DNA of 45,467 nucleotides from an uncultured Desulfuromonadales bacterium (GCA_945787335.1 CALZHR010000207.1:1-45467), one strand, 5' to 3'. Positions 1 to 7,276 are shown, numbered from the stretch's first letter. The notes: generated from the letters alone by a model not told the origin. A program made the numbers and translations.

Positions 1-48
1 ATGCCGGGCCTGTCAGGGTGTCTAATCGCCTTGCGCATTGAAGAATAA

Positions 49-54
49 AAGGAG
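49..54 (+). promoter_or_regulatory. Ribosome binding site that fixes the efp start at 61
   Basis: AAGGAG is followed by a 6-nt spacer (TTCACC) and ATG at 61. This is a near-ideal Shine-Dalgarno arrangement. The only downstream alternative before the conserved core is a TTG at 79, about 24 nt from this site and without an SD of its own. The site therefore argues that translation starts upstream of the in-frame TGA at 70-72. Confidence 0.8.
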
Positions 55-60
55 TTCACC

Positions 61-624
61 ATGTACAGCTGATCTGACTTGAAAAAAGGGATGAAGCTGC
101 TGATCGACGGCGATCCGCATGTCATCGTCCAGTACGAATTCACCAAGCCGGGCAAAGGCCAGGATCTCTATAAATGTAAACTGCGCAACATGATCACCGG
201 CGCGCTGTTCGACCGCACCTACCGCAGCGGCGAATCGTTCGAGCCGGCGAGTCTCGACGAACGCGACATGCAGTACCTTTATCAGGATGAGACCGGTTAC
301 GTCTTCATGGACCAGAAGAGCTATGAGCAGGTCGTGCTCAGCGCAGAGACCCTCGGTGACGACAAGTACTTTCTGATCGACAACATGGAGGTGAAAATCC
401 TCATGTACGGCGACACCGGCATCGGCATCACCCTGCCGAACTTCGTCACCCTGCGCGTCAGCCAGGCCGATCCCTGGGTCAAAGGGGACACCGCGGCCGG
501 CAACAACAAACCGGCCAGGGTTGAAACCGGCTACACCCTGCAGGTCCCCTCCTTCGTCGAAGAAGGGATTCTGATCCAGATCGATACCCGCACCGGCGAA
601 TACGTCACCCGGGTTAAAGAATAA
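61..624 (+). CDS. efp: Elongation factor P with an in-frame TGA at codon 4 (possible selenoprotein)
   Basis: EF-P binds ribosomes stalled on polyproline stretches and promotes peptide-bond formation. The product shows the three-domain EF-P layout: KOW-like N-terminal domain (about 1-65), central OB domain and C-terminal OB domain ending in DTRTGEYVTRVKE. The tip lysine that EpmA modifies is present in KPGKGQ, as Lys32 counted from the ATG at 61. From that ATG the reading is M-Y-S-TGA-S-D-L-K-K-G, which aligns with the usual EF-P N-terminus; decoding the TGA gives 187 residues, the normal family length. Starting at TTG 79 would remove the first beta strand and has no ribosome binding site. The TGA may encode selenocysteine, be a true nonsense mutation, or be a sequencing error. 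The stop codon lies one base before epmA, so the two genes are probably cotranslated. The family call is secure; the decoding of codon 4 is not. Confidence 0.9.
90..126 (+). promoter_or_regulatory. SECIS-like stem-loop downstream of the efp TGA
   Basis: Bases 90-94 (GATGA) pair with 122-126 (TCATC). After a small internal loop, 98-100 (TGC) pairs with 117-119 (GCA). After one T/C mismatch, 102-105 (GATC) pairs with 112-115 (GATC), closing a 6-nt apical loop (GACGGC, 106-111). The loop starts 33 nt after the TGA and its first base is G. As I recall the bacterial SECIS rules, loop spacing is roughly 16-37 nt with a G among the first two loop bases, so it fits, near the long end. Hairpins like this also arise by chance in GC-rich coding sequence. 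Confidence 0.35.
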
Positions 625-625
625 G

Positions 626-1537
626 ATGGATGGCAACTGGCAGCTGGCCCGCAAACGGCCCGCGCTGGAGAAACGGGCCCGGATCGTTCACGCGATCCGG
701 GCTTTTTTCATCGCCCTCGATTTCCTTGAGGTCGAGACCCCGCAGCGCATTCCGGCCAATGCTCCGGAGCTGCATATCGACGCGGTCGCCTGCGGCGACT
801 GGTTTCTGCACACCTCGCCGGAGCTGTGCATGAAACGGCTGCTGGCCGCTGGCTATCCGCGGCTGTTTCAGATCTGTCATTGCTGGCGCGCGGGGGAACG
901 GGGCCGCCGACACCTGCCGGAATACACCATGCTCGAATGGTACCGGACCGATTGCGACTACCAACAGCTGATGACCGATTGCGAGCGGCTGCTGACCAAG
1001 CTGCGGCCGGACGGGAGGCTGAATTGGCAGGGGCAGGAAATCGATCTGCGCCGCCCCTGGCCGCGCCTGACCCTGGCCGAAGCCTTTGCCCGCTACAGCG
1101 ACACGCCGCTCGATGCCGCCCTGGAGACCGGGCGCTTCGACGAGATCATCAGCCTGCAGATCGAACCGCAGCTGCCAGCCGTCCGGCCGATCTTTCTCAC
1201 CGAATACCCGATCGAACATGCCGCTCTGGCGCGCAAAAAATCAGCTGATGAACGGGTCGCTGAACGCTTCGAACTCTATATCGGCGGGATGGAACTGGCG
1301 AACGCCTTCAGCGAGCTGACCGATCCGCGCGAGCAGCGGCAGCGTTTTGCAGCAGAAGAGCAGCAGCGTCGCGCCGCCGGCAAGAGCCCCTACCCCTCCC
1401 CCGAACCCTTCCTCCAGGAACTGGGCAGCCTGCCTCCGTCTGCGGGAATCGCGCTCGGCATCGATCGGCTGGTGATGCTGCTCTGCGATCTTGCCAGCAT
1501 CGACGCGGTGGTCGCCTTCACGCCAGAGCAGCTTTAA
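626..1537 (+). CDS. epmA: EF-P--(R)-beta-lysine ligase / lysyl-transferase (EpmA/GenX/PoxA)
   Basis: This 303-residue class II lysyl-tRNA-synthetase paralogue lacks the anticodon-binding domain and transfers a lysyl group to the tip lysine of EF-P. Visible hallmarks are the class II motif 2 region (CWRAGERGRRHLPEYTMLEW, about residues 88-107), the MELANAFSEL segment and motif 3 (GIALGIDRLVMLL) near the C-terminus. The ATG follows the efp stop by one base, so enzyme and substrate are encoded as a translationally coupled pair. No epmB (lysine 2,3-aminomutase) is present in the window, so whether lysine or beta-lysine is attached cannot be told here. A branched terminator-like structure follows about 90 bp downstream. 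Confidence 0.92.
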   Translation: MDGNWQLARKRPALEKRARIVHAIRAFFIALDFLEVETPQRIPANAPELHIDAVACGDWFLHTSPELCMKRLLAAGYPRLFQICHCWRAGERGRRHLPEYTMLEWYRTDCDYQQLMTDCERLLTKLRPDGRLNWQGQEIDLRRPWPRLTLAEAFARYSDTPLDAALETGRFDEIISLQIEPQLPAVRPIFLTEYPIEHAALARKKSADERVAERFELYIGGMELANAFSELTDPREQRQRFAAEEQQRRAAGKSPYPSPEPFLQELGSLPPSAGIALGIDRLVMLLCDLASIDAVVAFTPEQL

Positions 1538-1624
1538 GTCCTCCCGACAGGTCCGGCTCAGCCTTCAAATCACTGCCCGCACCGCATGAAGCGGCGGTTG
1601 TTATAAATCTTACGCCGGAACGCC

Positions 1625-1682
1625 AGGGAGCCGTCGCAAAGGGGCCAGGCCCGGCCCTGAAATCCCGCGCAGCTCCCTTTTT
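1625..1682 (+). terminator. Branched terminator-like structure after epmA
   Basis: AGGGAGC (1625-1631) pairs with GCTCCCT (1672-1678), followed by a short T run (1678-1682). The roughly 40-nt loop holds a second GC-rich hairpin (GGGCC/GGCCC around 1641-1657). A simple intrinsic terminator would have a smaller loop, so this may be a terminator with a side stem or a structured RNA. Confidence 0.45.
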
Positions 1683-2150
1683 CAGGCGCTGGTGAATGGC
1701 AACACGCAACACGTGCAACTAAAAAATAGAATGTCGTTAGGCACATAGCATTAACTTATTAACATATTATTTGTAGCTAATCCCAAAAGCCGATTTCAGT
1801 AAGATATTATCCAAAACCACTTCCTGATTCACCGCTAAACTACCGAACTTCCGCACACCTGCAAGCCAAAAAACAACGCAGAAACAACATTTCTGTATAC
1901 GAAACAGTTTTTTTCTAAAAACTTTTCTATTGACAGCTTTTTATAACATCGTATTATGTCGCGAAATGAAAAACACACTATCACGCATTTATTATCACTT
2001 TGGGCGACAGATTATTTAATAAAAACAACCAGATAGCGATTATTTCAGCATTATCAAGGATTTTATAACTGGTTTTGGTTGTATTTCATTTTTCAGCCGA
2101 TGGAGTCAAATGGGCTCCCGGCACATCTACGTGAGAGAGGAGATTTCTCT
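1683..2150 (+). other. AT-rich gene-less region and leader of the symporter operon
   Basis: No convincing coding sequence is seen. Base composition shifts sharply to AT from about 1725. The region holds a sigma70-type promoter (1930-1957), a candidate inverted repeat TTTC-N7-GAAA (about 1892-1906), and a roughly 190-nt transcribed leader. In the leader's last bases the ribosome binding site lies between AGAGA and TCTCT arms just before ATG 2151. Confidence 0.6.
1930..1957 (+). promoter_or_regulatory. Sigma70-type promoter of the DUF485-symporter operon
   Basis: TTGACA (1930-1935), 16-bp spacer, TATTAT (1952-1957). The 13-base string AACATCGTATTAT (1945-1957) covers the -10 box and recurs with one change upstream of the iclR-type gene at 39303-39315. 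Confidence 0.65.
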
Positions 2151-2417
2151 ATGGGACATGGGCCCGCAGTAAAACTCGGTAAGGACAATGCGTCCGGCTT
2201 CAAGACCAGACTTGGCGTATGGATGTTTGTCCTCTATACCATCGTTTATGCCATCTTCGTTGCCATCAACGCCACCAGCCCGAAGTCGATGCAGAACATT
2301 CTGTTCGGCCAGACCGCAGCGGTTGTCTGGGGCTTTGGACTGATCGGCTTCGCTCTGGTGCTAGCTGTTATCTACAACCATCTCTGCACCAAAGCAGAAG
2401 CAAAGCTGAACGGCTAA
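2151..2417 (+). CDS. DUF485 small membrane protein (YjcH-like)
   Basis: An 88-residue protein with two predicted membrane helices (about 22-42 and 55-80) joined by a short polar loop. This is the layout of the DUF485/YjcH family, which is typically encoded just upstream of ActP-type acetate symporters. The start at 2151 is chosen because GAGGAG lies at 2137-2142; an in-frame extension back to 2079 has no ribosome binding site. The symporter gene follows 14 bp later, so the two are an operon, and the small protein is probably an accessory to the transporter. Its molecular role in this family is not established. Confidence 0.85.
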   Translation: MGHGPAVKLGKDNASGFKTRLGVWMFVLYTIVYAIFVAINATSPKSMQNILFGQTAAVVWGFGLIGFALVLAVIYNHLCTKAEAKLNG

Positions 2418-2431
2418 GGGGGAAATAAACA

Positions 2432-4357
2432 ATGGTATATACTCAGTCTCCGTTGGCTATCGGCCTGTTCTTCACTTTTGTTGCTTTTGTCCTCGGCCTG
2501 TCCTTCTACCTGGCTCGTCGGACCAGCTCGGCCGAAGGCTACTATGCCGCCGGCGGAAATATCCACTGGTTCACCAACGGTGTCGCCTTTGCCGGCGACT
2601 ACCTCTCAGCGGCCTCATTCCTGGGGATCTGCGGCATGATCGCCACCGCCGGCTACGACGGCTGGATGTATTCGATCGGCTATCTGGCCGGCTGGATCGT
2701 CGCCCTGTTCCTGGTCGCCGAGCCGATGAAGCGCCTCGGTAAGTATACCTTCACCGATGCCCTCGACTCCAAATTCAACTCCAAAGCGATTCAGCTGACC
2801 GCAGCGATCTCCACCCTACTGGTCTCGGTCTTCTACCTGATTCCGCAGATGGTCGGCGCCGGCGTGCTGGTGCAGCCGCTGCTCGGCCTGCCGCACTGGG
2901 TCGGTGTCTGTATCGTTGGTGTGGTTGTGACCATCATCGTTGCCACCGCCGGTATGGCCTCGACCACTTACGTCCAGTTCTTCAAAGGGGCCCTGCTGCT
3001 GATCATGTCAACCGTTGTGGTTATCGCCGTTCTGGTCCGTGGCCTTTCGACCGCTCCGGAGAACAACGGTCAGCCGTACCATGACTTCAAAACCATGCAG
3101 GCCTCAGCAACTCTGGAGATCAGTGAGCCGGGCTATACTGTCGTGGCTGGCCTCGAATCGGCCTACGGCGAAGCTGGTTTCGTCAAGCTGAGCAAAGCCG
3201 GCCAGGAGTCGATCTGGCAGCTGAACAAGACCGCGACCGGCTACACCCTGGAAGAAACCCTGTTCATGACCAAACTGGCTGACGGCACCAAAATGTTCAA
3301 CGGCGCTGCCAAAGAAGAAGGCGCCTTCTTCCCGGTCGGTCACATCAAGGAACTGCGCATGAACGGCCAGGAAGTGGCCGCCACCGGCGCCGTCGGTCCG
3401 CTCGCTTACCTCTCGGCCCTGAAAGACTCGACCATCGTTCTCTGGGGCAAGAAGTACATTAAAGAGGGCGGCACCACCACGACCATCTACTATCAGAAGC
3501 CGACCCCTGGTGCCCGCGTGCTGCGTCCTGGTCTGAAGTTCAAGGTCGACAACGCCACCGGCCTGCAGAAGTTCAACTTCATCTCGCTGATGCTGGCGCT
3601 GTTCTGCGGCACCGCCGCGCTGCCGCACATCCTGATCCGCTACTACACCGTGCCGAGCCAGGCTGCGGCGCGGAAATCGACCATCGTCGCCATCGCCGCG
3701 ATCGGCTTCTTCTATGTCCTCACCCTGTTCCTCGGCATGGGCGCGATGACCAATGGCGTTATCAACCTGACCGACAACAACATGTCGGCGCCGCTGCTGG
3801 CGCTCTCCTTCGGCGTCCTCCTCTTTGCGGTCATCTCGTCGTTGGCCTTCGCCACCGTCCTCGGGACCGTTTCGGGGCTGATCGTGGCAGCCTCCGGGGC
3901 GGTCGCCCACGACCTGATGGACAACTTCCTCGGCATGCAGATGACCGACGCCGGAAAGGTCCGCGCCGGCAAGATCGCCGCCATCGTCGTTGGTTGTATC
4001 GCCATCTACCTGGGGATCGTCTTCGAAGGGATGAATGTCTCCTTCCTGGTCGGCTGGGCCTTCGCGGTCGCCGCTTCAGCCAACCTGCCGGCGATCCTGA
4101 TGCTGCTGTTCTGGAAGAAGACCACCGCCAAGGGCGTGGCCGCATCGATTATGGTCGGCCTGATAAGCTCACTGGGGCTGATCCTGATCTCTCCGGACAT
4201 GTGGGTGCGCTACGGGATGCTGCCGGGCGATGCGCCGATCCAGTTCAACAGCCCGGCGCTGATTTCGATCCCGGCCTCCTTCCTGGCGCTGGTCATCGTT
4301 TCGCTGATGACCCAGAAGGATGTCCCGGTGGTCGTGAGCGACGCTGCCGAAGCTTAA
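2432..4357 (+). CDS. Sodium:solute symporter, ActP-like (probable acetate/monocarboxylate uptake)
   Basis: A 641-residue SSS-family permease that should couple sodium entry to uptake of a small carboxylate across the inner membrane. Early family features are visible: SSAEGYYAAGGNIHW, then AGDYLSAASFLGICGMIATAGYDG (residues 54-77), and EPMKRLGKYTFTDAL. Partnership with the DUF485 gene supports the ActP-like subgroup. It is clearly longer than typical ActP (about 550 residues). The extra length is a hydrophilic insert at about 205-378, between helices ending at IMSTVVVIAVLV and starting at FISLMLALFCG. Later helices include FGVLLFAVISSLAFATVLGTVSG and AHDLMDNFL. Acetate as substrate is inferred from family and context. 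A strong terminator follows. Confidence 0.88.
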   Translation: MVYTQSPLAIGLFFTFVAFVLGLSFYLARRTSSAEGYYAAGGNIHWFTNGVAFAGDYLSAASFLGICGMIATAGYDGWMYSIGYLAGWIVALFLVAEPMKRLGKYTFTDALDSKFNSKAIQLTAAISTLLVSVFYLIPQMVGAGVLVQPLLGLPHWVGVCIVGVVVTIIVATAGMASTTYVQFFKGALLLIMSTVVVIAVLVRGLSTAPENNGQPYHDFKTMQASATLEISEPGYTVVAGLESAYGEAGFVKLSKAGQESIWQLNKTATGYTLEETLFMTKLADGTKMFNGAAKEEGAFFPVGHIKELRMNGQEVAATGAVGPLAYLSALKDSTIVLWGKKYIKEGGTTTTIYYQKPTPGARVLRPGLKFKVDNATGLQKFNFISLMLALFCGTAALPHILIRYYTVPSQAAARKSTIVAIAAIGFFYVLTLFLGMGAMTNGVINLTDNNMSAPLLALSFGVLLFAVISSLAFATVLGTVSGLIVAASGAVAHDLMDNFLGMQMTDAGKVRAGKIAAIVVGCIAIYLGIVFEGMNVSFLVGWAFAVAASANLPAILMLLFWKKTTAKGVAASIMVGLISSLGLILISPDMWVRYGMLPGDAPIQFNSPALISIPASFLALVIVSLMTQKDVPVVVSDAAEA

Positions 4358-4395
4358 TCGACACTTGTCTGAACAGACCTGATCTGCGATACTCT

Positions 4396-4423
4396 GGGCC
4401 GCCTTCGGGCGGCCCATTTTTTT
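4396..4423 (+). terminator. Intrinsic terminator after the ActP-like symporter
   Basis: GGGCCGCC (4396-4403), TTCG tetraloop, GGCGGCCC (4408-4415), then A and seven Ts (4417-4423). The stem is perfect. Confidence 0.95.
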
Positions 4424-4461
4424 AGCAATGGAGCTCCACTGGTTTTCTAAAGGAAAGAGCG

Positions 4462-5112
4462 ATGAAACGTTTCCGCGTCACCCTGATCGCCATCTGCCTC
4501 ATCCTCGGCTGGCTCGGCTATGCCGACCTCAGCCTGCTGCTGCGCAACCCGGAACCCTATCCGATCAGCATCAGCGATCTGGAAGCCAAGGGCGCCCCGC
4601 GTGAGTGGCTTTCGGTCCGTGACGGCTATCAGGATCTTCTGCAGGCGATCAATATGTCCGGCACCATGGAGATCGACGCCTTCCTGGTGCCGCTGAAACC
4701 ATCCCGCGGCACCCAGGAGGTTCGGATCTGGTTCGAAACCCGCGATCAGCAGATCATCGAGCTGCTGAAGACCTACTATTTCTATCTTGACAGCGATGCG
4801 CAGCGCGAGCGATTTCTGGCCGACAATCAAGACTTTTTGACCGCAAAGAGGGACCTGACCGGAATGACCGCCGACGACCTGGTGGCCGATTCGAACCGGC
4901 AAAAGTTGCTTGAATTGCTGCAGGAGATGAAGATTCCGATCCCGGAGGATGTCATCTTCATCAGTGAGGGGAAAAAGCCGGCGATGCTGCGTGGGATATT
5001 CTTCGCCGCGATGGCATTAATCGGTTTTCTGAAGCTGCTGTTCGATCTGCGCAAACCGGCGGGAGGAGAACAAGCCCAACCTGACCAGGCAGCGCAAATC
5101 AACACCGAATAA
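4462..5112 (+). CDS. Unidentified protein with two terminal membrane helices
   Basis: A 216-residue protein that I do not recognise. It has an N-terminal hydrophobic helix (about residues 5-22), a hydrophilic middle of about 145 residues with charged alpha-helical stretches, a second hydrophobic helix (about 172-190) and a short polar tail ending in AAQINTE. The likely topology is both ends anchored and the middle domain periplasmic. AAAGGAAAG precedes the ATG. It sits between two terminators, so it is probably monocistronic or fed by weak read-through from the symporter operon. No cysteines or catalytic motif stand out. Confidence 0.8.
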   Translation: MKRFRVTLIAICLILGWLGYADLSLLLRNPEPYPISISDLEAKGAPREWLSVRDGYQDLLQAINMSGTMEIDAFLVPLKPSRGTQEVRIWFETRDQQIIELLKTYYFYLDSDAQRERFLADNQDFLTAKRDLTGMTADDLVADSNRQKLLELLQEMKIPIPEDVIFISEGKKPAMLRGIFFAAMALIGFLKLLFDLRKPAGGEQAQPDQAAQINTE

Positions 5113-5117
5113 GACGC

Positions 5118-5150
5118 GGCCGGAGACGCAACGCAACTCCGGCCGGTTTT
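5118..5150 (+). terminator. Intrinsic terminator between convergent genes
   Basis: GGCCGGAG (5118-5125) and CTCCGGCC (5137-5144) form a perfect 8-bp stem with an 11-nt loop, followed by GGTTTTATTT. The T run serves the plus-strand gene ending at 5112; the minus-strand aminotransferase ends five bases beyond it. Confidence 0.88.
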
Positions 5151-5154
5151 ATTT

Positions 5155-6441
5155 CTATTCCAACCAGTCGCAGAGCCGCTGGATGGCCGCGAGTATTTTT
5201 TCGCAATATTGCCCCAGGAACTCGTCCCCAAGCGGCAGGTCAGCGGCAATCTGTTCAGCGGCAGCCAGCGCTCTGGCGCCATCGAAATCGACAAAGGCCA
5301 ACCTGGCCGTCAGTTCATTCTGCGGCCGTCCGAAACTATTGCCCGGTAAAATCGCGACACCGGTCTCCTGCAGCAGCCTGCGGCAGAGTTCGTCACCATT
5401 ATTGATCGCCCGTTCGGCTAATTTCTCTCTGAGCGGCTCGAAATCGGGGAACATGTAGAACGCACCATCCGGCTGGGCAACATTGAGGCCGGCAGCGCTG
5501 AGTCGCTGCCATATCCAGTCACTCAGAGCCTTGAGGATCCGCCGCGAATGAACCAGGTAGCGCTCAAGCTCGGCACCACCCTGAAAGGCTTTGACTGCGG
5601 CGTACTGGATCGGGGCGCTGGTGGCGGTGAAGGTCTCACTGGCCACCACCGCCATCGCCTCAAGCAGCCATTTCAGCTCGGCAGGAAAGGCAAATGTGCC
5701 CAGTCGCCAGCCGCCGGCTCCGGCCCACTTGCTCAGCCCGCTGGCGACAATCGTCCCTTCCGGATAGTAGCGGGCAATTGACCGATGTCCGCCGGAAAAA
5801 TTCAACTCCCCGTAGATTTCGTCAGAGAGCATGATGATCCGGTACTTGCGTGCCACCTCGGCGAGCCCCTGCAACTGCTCCTCCGAATAGGAACAGCCGG
5901 TTGGGTTGTTCGGATAGTTGAGGATGACAATCCGCGGCTTGGTCGGATCTCCGGCGCAGAGACGTTCGAGCTCCTCCGGAATCAGCAACCAGTTGTTCTT
6001 CGCATCGGTCTGCAGCCAGCGGACATGCCGGCCGACAATATGCGCCTGTGGGGCATAGGACACCCAGCTCGGGGTCGGGATCACCAGGTCGCCGTAATAA
6101 ACCAGTTGCAGGATAAACATCAGCTCCTTGGAGCCGGGGCCGATCAGGATGTTTTCACCAAGAAACGGCAGATCCTGGGTGCGGCGATAATAGCCGGCGA
6201 CCGCCTCACAAAGGGCGGGAAGCCCGCGGACCGGCAGATAGTCTTTCTGATGCGCATTATTCTGCAGTTCGCGAACAATCGGCCCAGGGACCGGAAACGG
6301 CGACTGCCCCAGGCCTAGCTTGTAGATCTGCTGGCCCTCGGCCAGCAGCCGGTTGCTCTCTTCGTTGATTCCGAGGGTCGCCGAAACCGGCAACCCGCGG
6401 ACATTCAGATTCAAATGAACCTCGTGTTGTCCATTTCCCAT
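5155..6441 (-). CDS. Class I/II pyridoxal-phosphate aminotransferase
   Basis: A 428-residue fold-type I PLP enzyme. Motifs, counted from the chosen ATG, are YPNNPTG (176-182, Asn of NPTG), SDEIYGEL (206-213, Asp and Tyr that hold the cofactor), GLSKWAGAGGWRLG (235-248, with Lys238 as the PLP Schiff-base lysine) and ARLAFVDFDG near the C-terminus for carboxylate binding. The ATG at 6441 has AGGAGG nine bases upstream; a longer in-frame reading to 6498 overlaps gntR and lacks support. It starts one base after the stop of the gntR gene, so the two are coupled and it is probably the target of that regulator. The exact amino donor cannot be assigned; an aspartate/alanine-type enzyme is likely. Confidence 0.9.
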   Translation of the reverse strand: MGNGQHEVHLNLNVRGLPVSATLGINEESNRLLAEGQQIYKLGLGQSPFPVPGPIVRELQNNAHQKDYLPVRGLPALCEAVAGYYRRTQDLPFLGENILIGPGSKELMFILQLVYYGDLVIPTPSWVSYAPQAHIVGRHVRWLQTDAKNNWLLIPEELERLCAGDPTKPRIVILNYPNNPTGCSYSEEQLQGLAEVARKYRIIMLSDEIYGELNFSGGHRSIARYYPEGTIVASGLSKWAGAGGWRLGTFAFPAELKWLLEAMAVVASETFTATSAPIQYAAVKAFQGGAELERYLVHSRRILKALSDWIWQRLSAAGLNVAQPDGAFYMFPDFEPLREKLAERAINNGDELCRRLLQETGVAILPGNSFGRPQNELTARLAFVDFDGARALAAAEQIAADLPLGDEFLGQYCEKILAAIQRLCDWLE

Positions 6442-6442
6442 T

Positions 6443-7102
6443 TCAGAATTCCTCCTGTCTCTGCTGATAAAGGTCTGCGACCCGTTTCCCGGTCTCAAGA
6501 TAGTGCTGACGAAAAGCTTGCTCGACCTGGGTATGGTGCCCTGCCTGCATTACCTCCAGTAAATGTTCGTGACGAGCGCGTAATTCTTTCGGGGAGTAAA
6601 GTCGTGCCCAGTACTTATAAAACAACAGGTGCAACTTCGAGCTGAGCCGTTGGGTATATTCGATCAACTGCTGGTTGCCGCAGCGCTGGAACAGCAAGGA
6701 ATGAAAATCCCGACCCAGTTCGATCAAGGCCAGCTGATCATGATCATTGGCGAGCTCCTCCATCTGCCGGCACTGCTGCTGCAGAAGGCGATAATCGTCT
6801 GGTGAATAATCGCCAAGAGCGCTGGCGACCGAAAAGCCCTCCAGCAGCCCTCGGGTCACATATGCGTCAATAATCTCTTTATCAGTCAGGCGGGTGACAA
6901 AGGTACCAATCTGCGGACGGTATTCGAACAGTCCATCTCCAACCATCTGTTTGAGAGCTTCACGAATCGGCGCCCGGCTGATTTCAAGCTGTTCCGCCAG
7001 GGCGACCTCAAACACTTTATCGCCCGGCCGCAAATCACCAGTTCGCAGCCGCTCATAAAGAAATTCGATCACCCGATCCCTGTATGTTCCTTTATCAATC
7101 AT
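6443..7102 (-). CDS. GntR-family transcriptional regulator (FadR/FCD type)
   Basis: A 219-residue regulator. The N-terminal winged helix-turn-helix (about residues 8-70) reads LRPGDKVFEVALAEQLEISR and then APIREALKQM, typical of GntR. The all-helical C-terminal part (about 75-215) matches an FCD ligand domain, with metal/ligand-type residues in RDFHSLLF and ARHEHLLEV. The ATG at 7102 is preferred over a TTG at 7105 because GGAGG (7107-7111) is too close to the TTG. A perfect inverted repeat covers the ribosome binding site and the probable transcription start, indicating autorepression. The aminotransferase is in the same operon, so the effector may be an amino or keto acid from its reaction (inference). 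Confidence 0.9.
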   Translation of the reverse strand: MIDKGTYRDRVIEFLYERLRTGDLRPGDKVFEVALAEQLEISRAPIREALKQMVGDGLFEYRPQIGTFVTRLTDKEIIDAYVTRGLLEGFSVASALGDYSPDDYRLLQQQCRQMEELANDHDQLALIELGRDFHSLLFQRCGNQQLIEYTQRLSSKLHLLFYKYWARLYSPKELRARHEHLLEVMQAGHHTQVEQAFRQHYLETGKRVADLYQQRQEEF

Positions 7103-7109
7103 CAATCCT

Positions 7110-7136
7110 CCAAAATGTCGACATTCGACATTTTGG
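7110..7136. promoter_or_regulatory. Probable GntR operator: perfect 11-bp inverted repeat
   Basis: Arms CCAAAATGTCG (7110-7120) and CGACATTTTGG (7126-7136) are exact reverse complements separated by ACATT. A shorter palindrome AATGTCGACATT (7114-7125) is nested inside. The element lies between the -10 box and the gntR start and overlaps its ribosome binding site. Confidence 0.8.
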
Positions 7137-7137
7137 C

Positions 7138-7165
7138 AATATACACTTTATTTTTCTGTTGGCAA
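7138..7165 (-). promoter_or_regulatory. Promoter of the gntR-aminotransferase operon
   Basis: On the minus strand, TTGCCA (7165-7160), 16-bp spacer, TATATT (7143-7138). The operator begins two bases downstream, so a bound repressor would cover the start site. Confidence 0.6.
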
Positions 7166-7205
7166 CAATAATTGTGAGCTCCGAAACGGCACCTAAAAAA
7201 TGGAT

Positions 7206-7244
7206 AAAAAAGGAAAAGGGCTGGAGATTCACTCTCCAGCCCTT
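7206..7244 (-). terminator. Intrinsic terminator of the zinc-ribbon gene
   Basis: AAGGGCTGGAGA (7216-7227) and TCTCCAGCCCTT (7233-7244) form a perfect 12-bp stem with a 5-nt loop. Read on the minus strand it is followed by a T-rich tract (complement of 7206-7217). Confidence 0.88.
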
Positions 7245-7276
7245 CAAACCGATCTGGTTATCGCTGGCCCTGCCAG

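Noticed and set aside
1-48. Short open frame ending at 46-48, possibly the tail of an upstream gene
   Set aside because: Only 15 codons are visible and the sequence matches no family I recognise, so it cannot be supported.
79-624. EF-P starting at TTG 79, downstream of the TGA
   Set aside because: No ribosome binding site at usable distance, the product would lack the first beta strand, and the codons before it (M-Y-S-x-S-D) already look like EF-P.
1590-1690. Resemblance to a GEMM (cyclic dinucleotide) riboswitch because of GTCGCAAAGG
   Set aside because: The other conserved GEMM elements (the GAAA tetraloop stem before CGCAAAG and the receptor after it) are not seen, and the structure lies after a gene rather than in an obvious leader.
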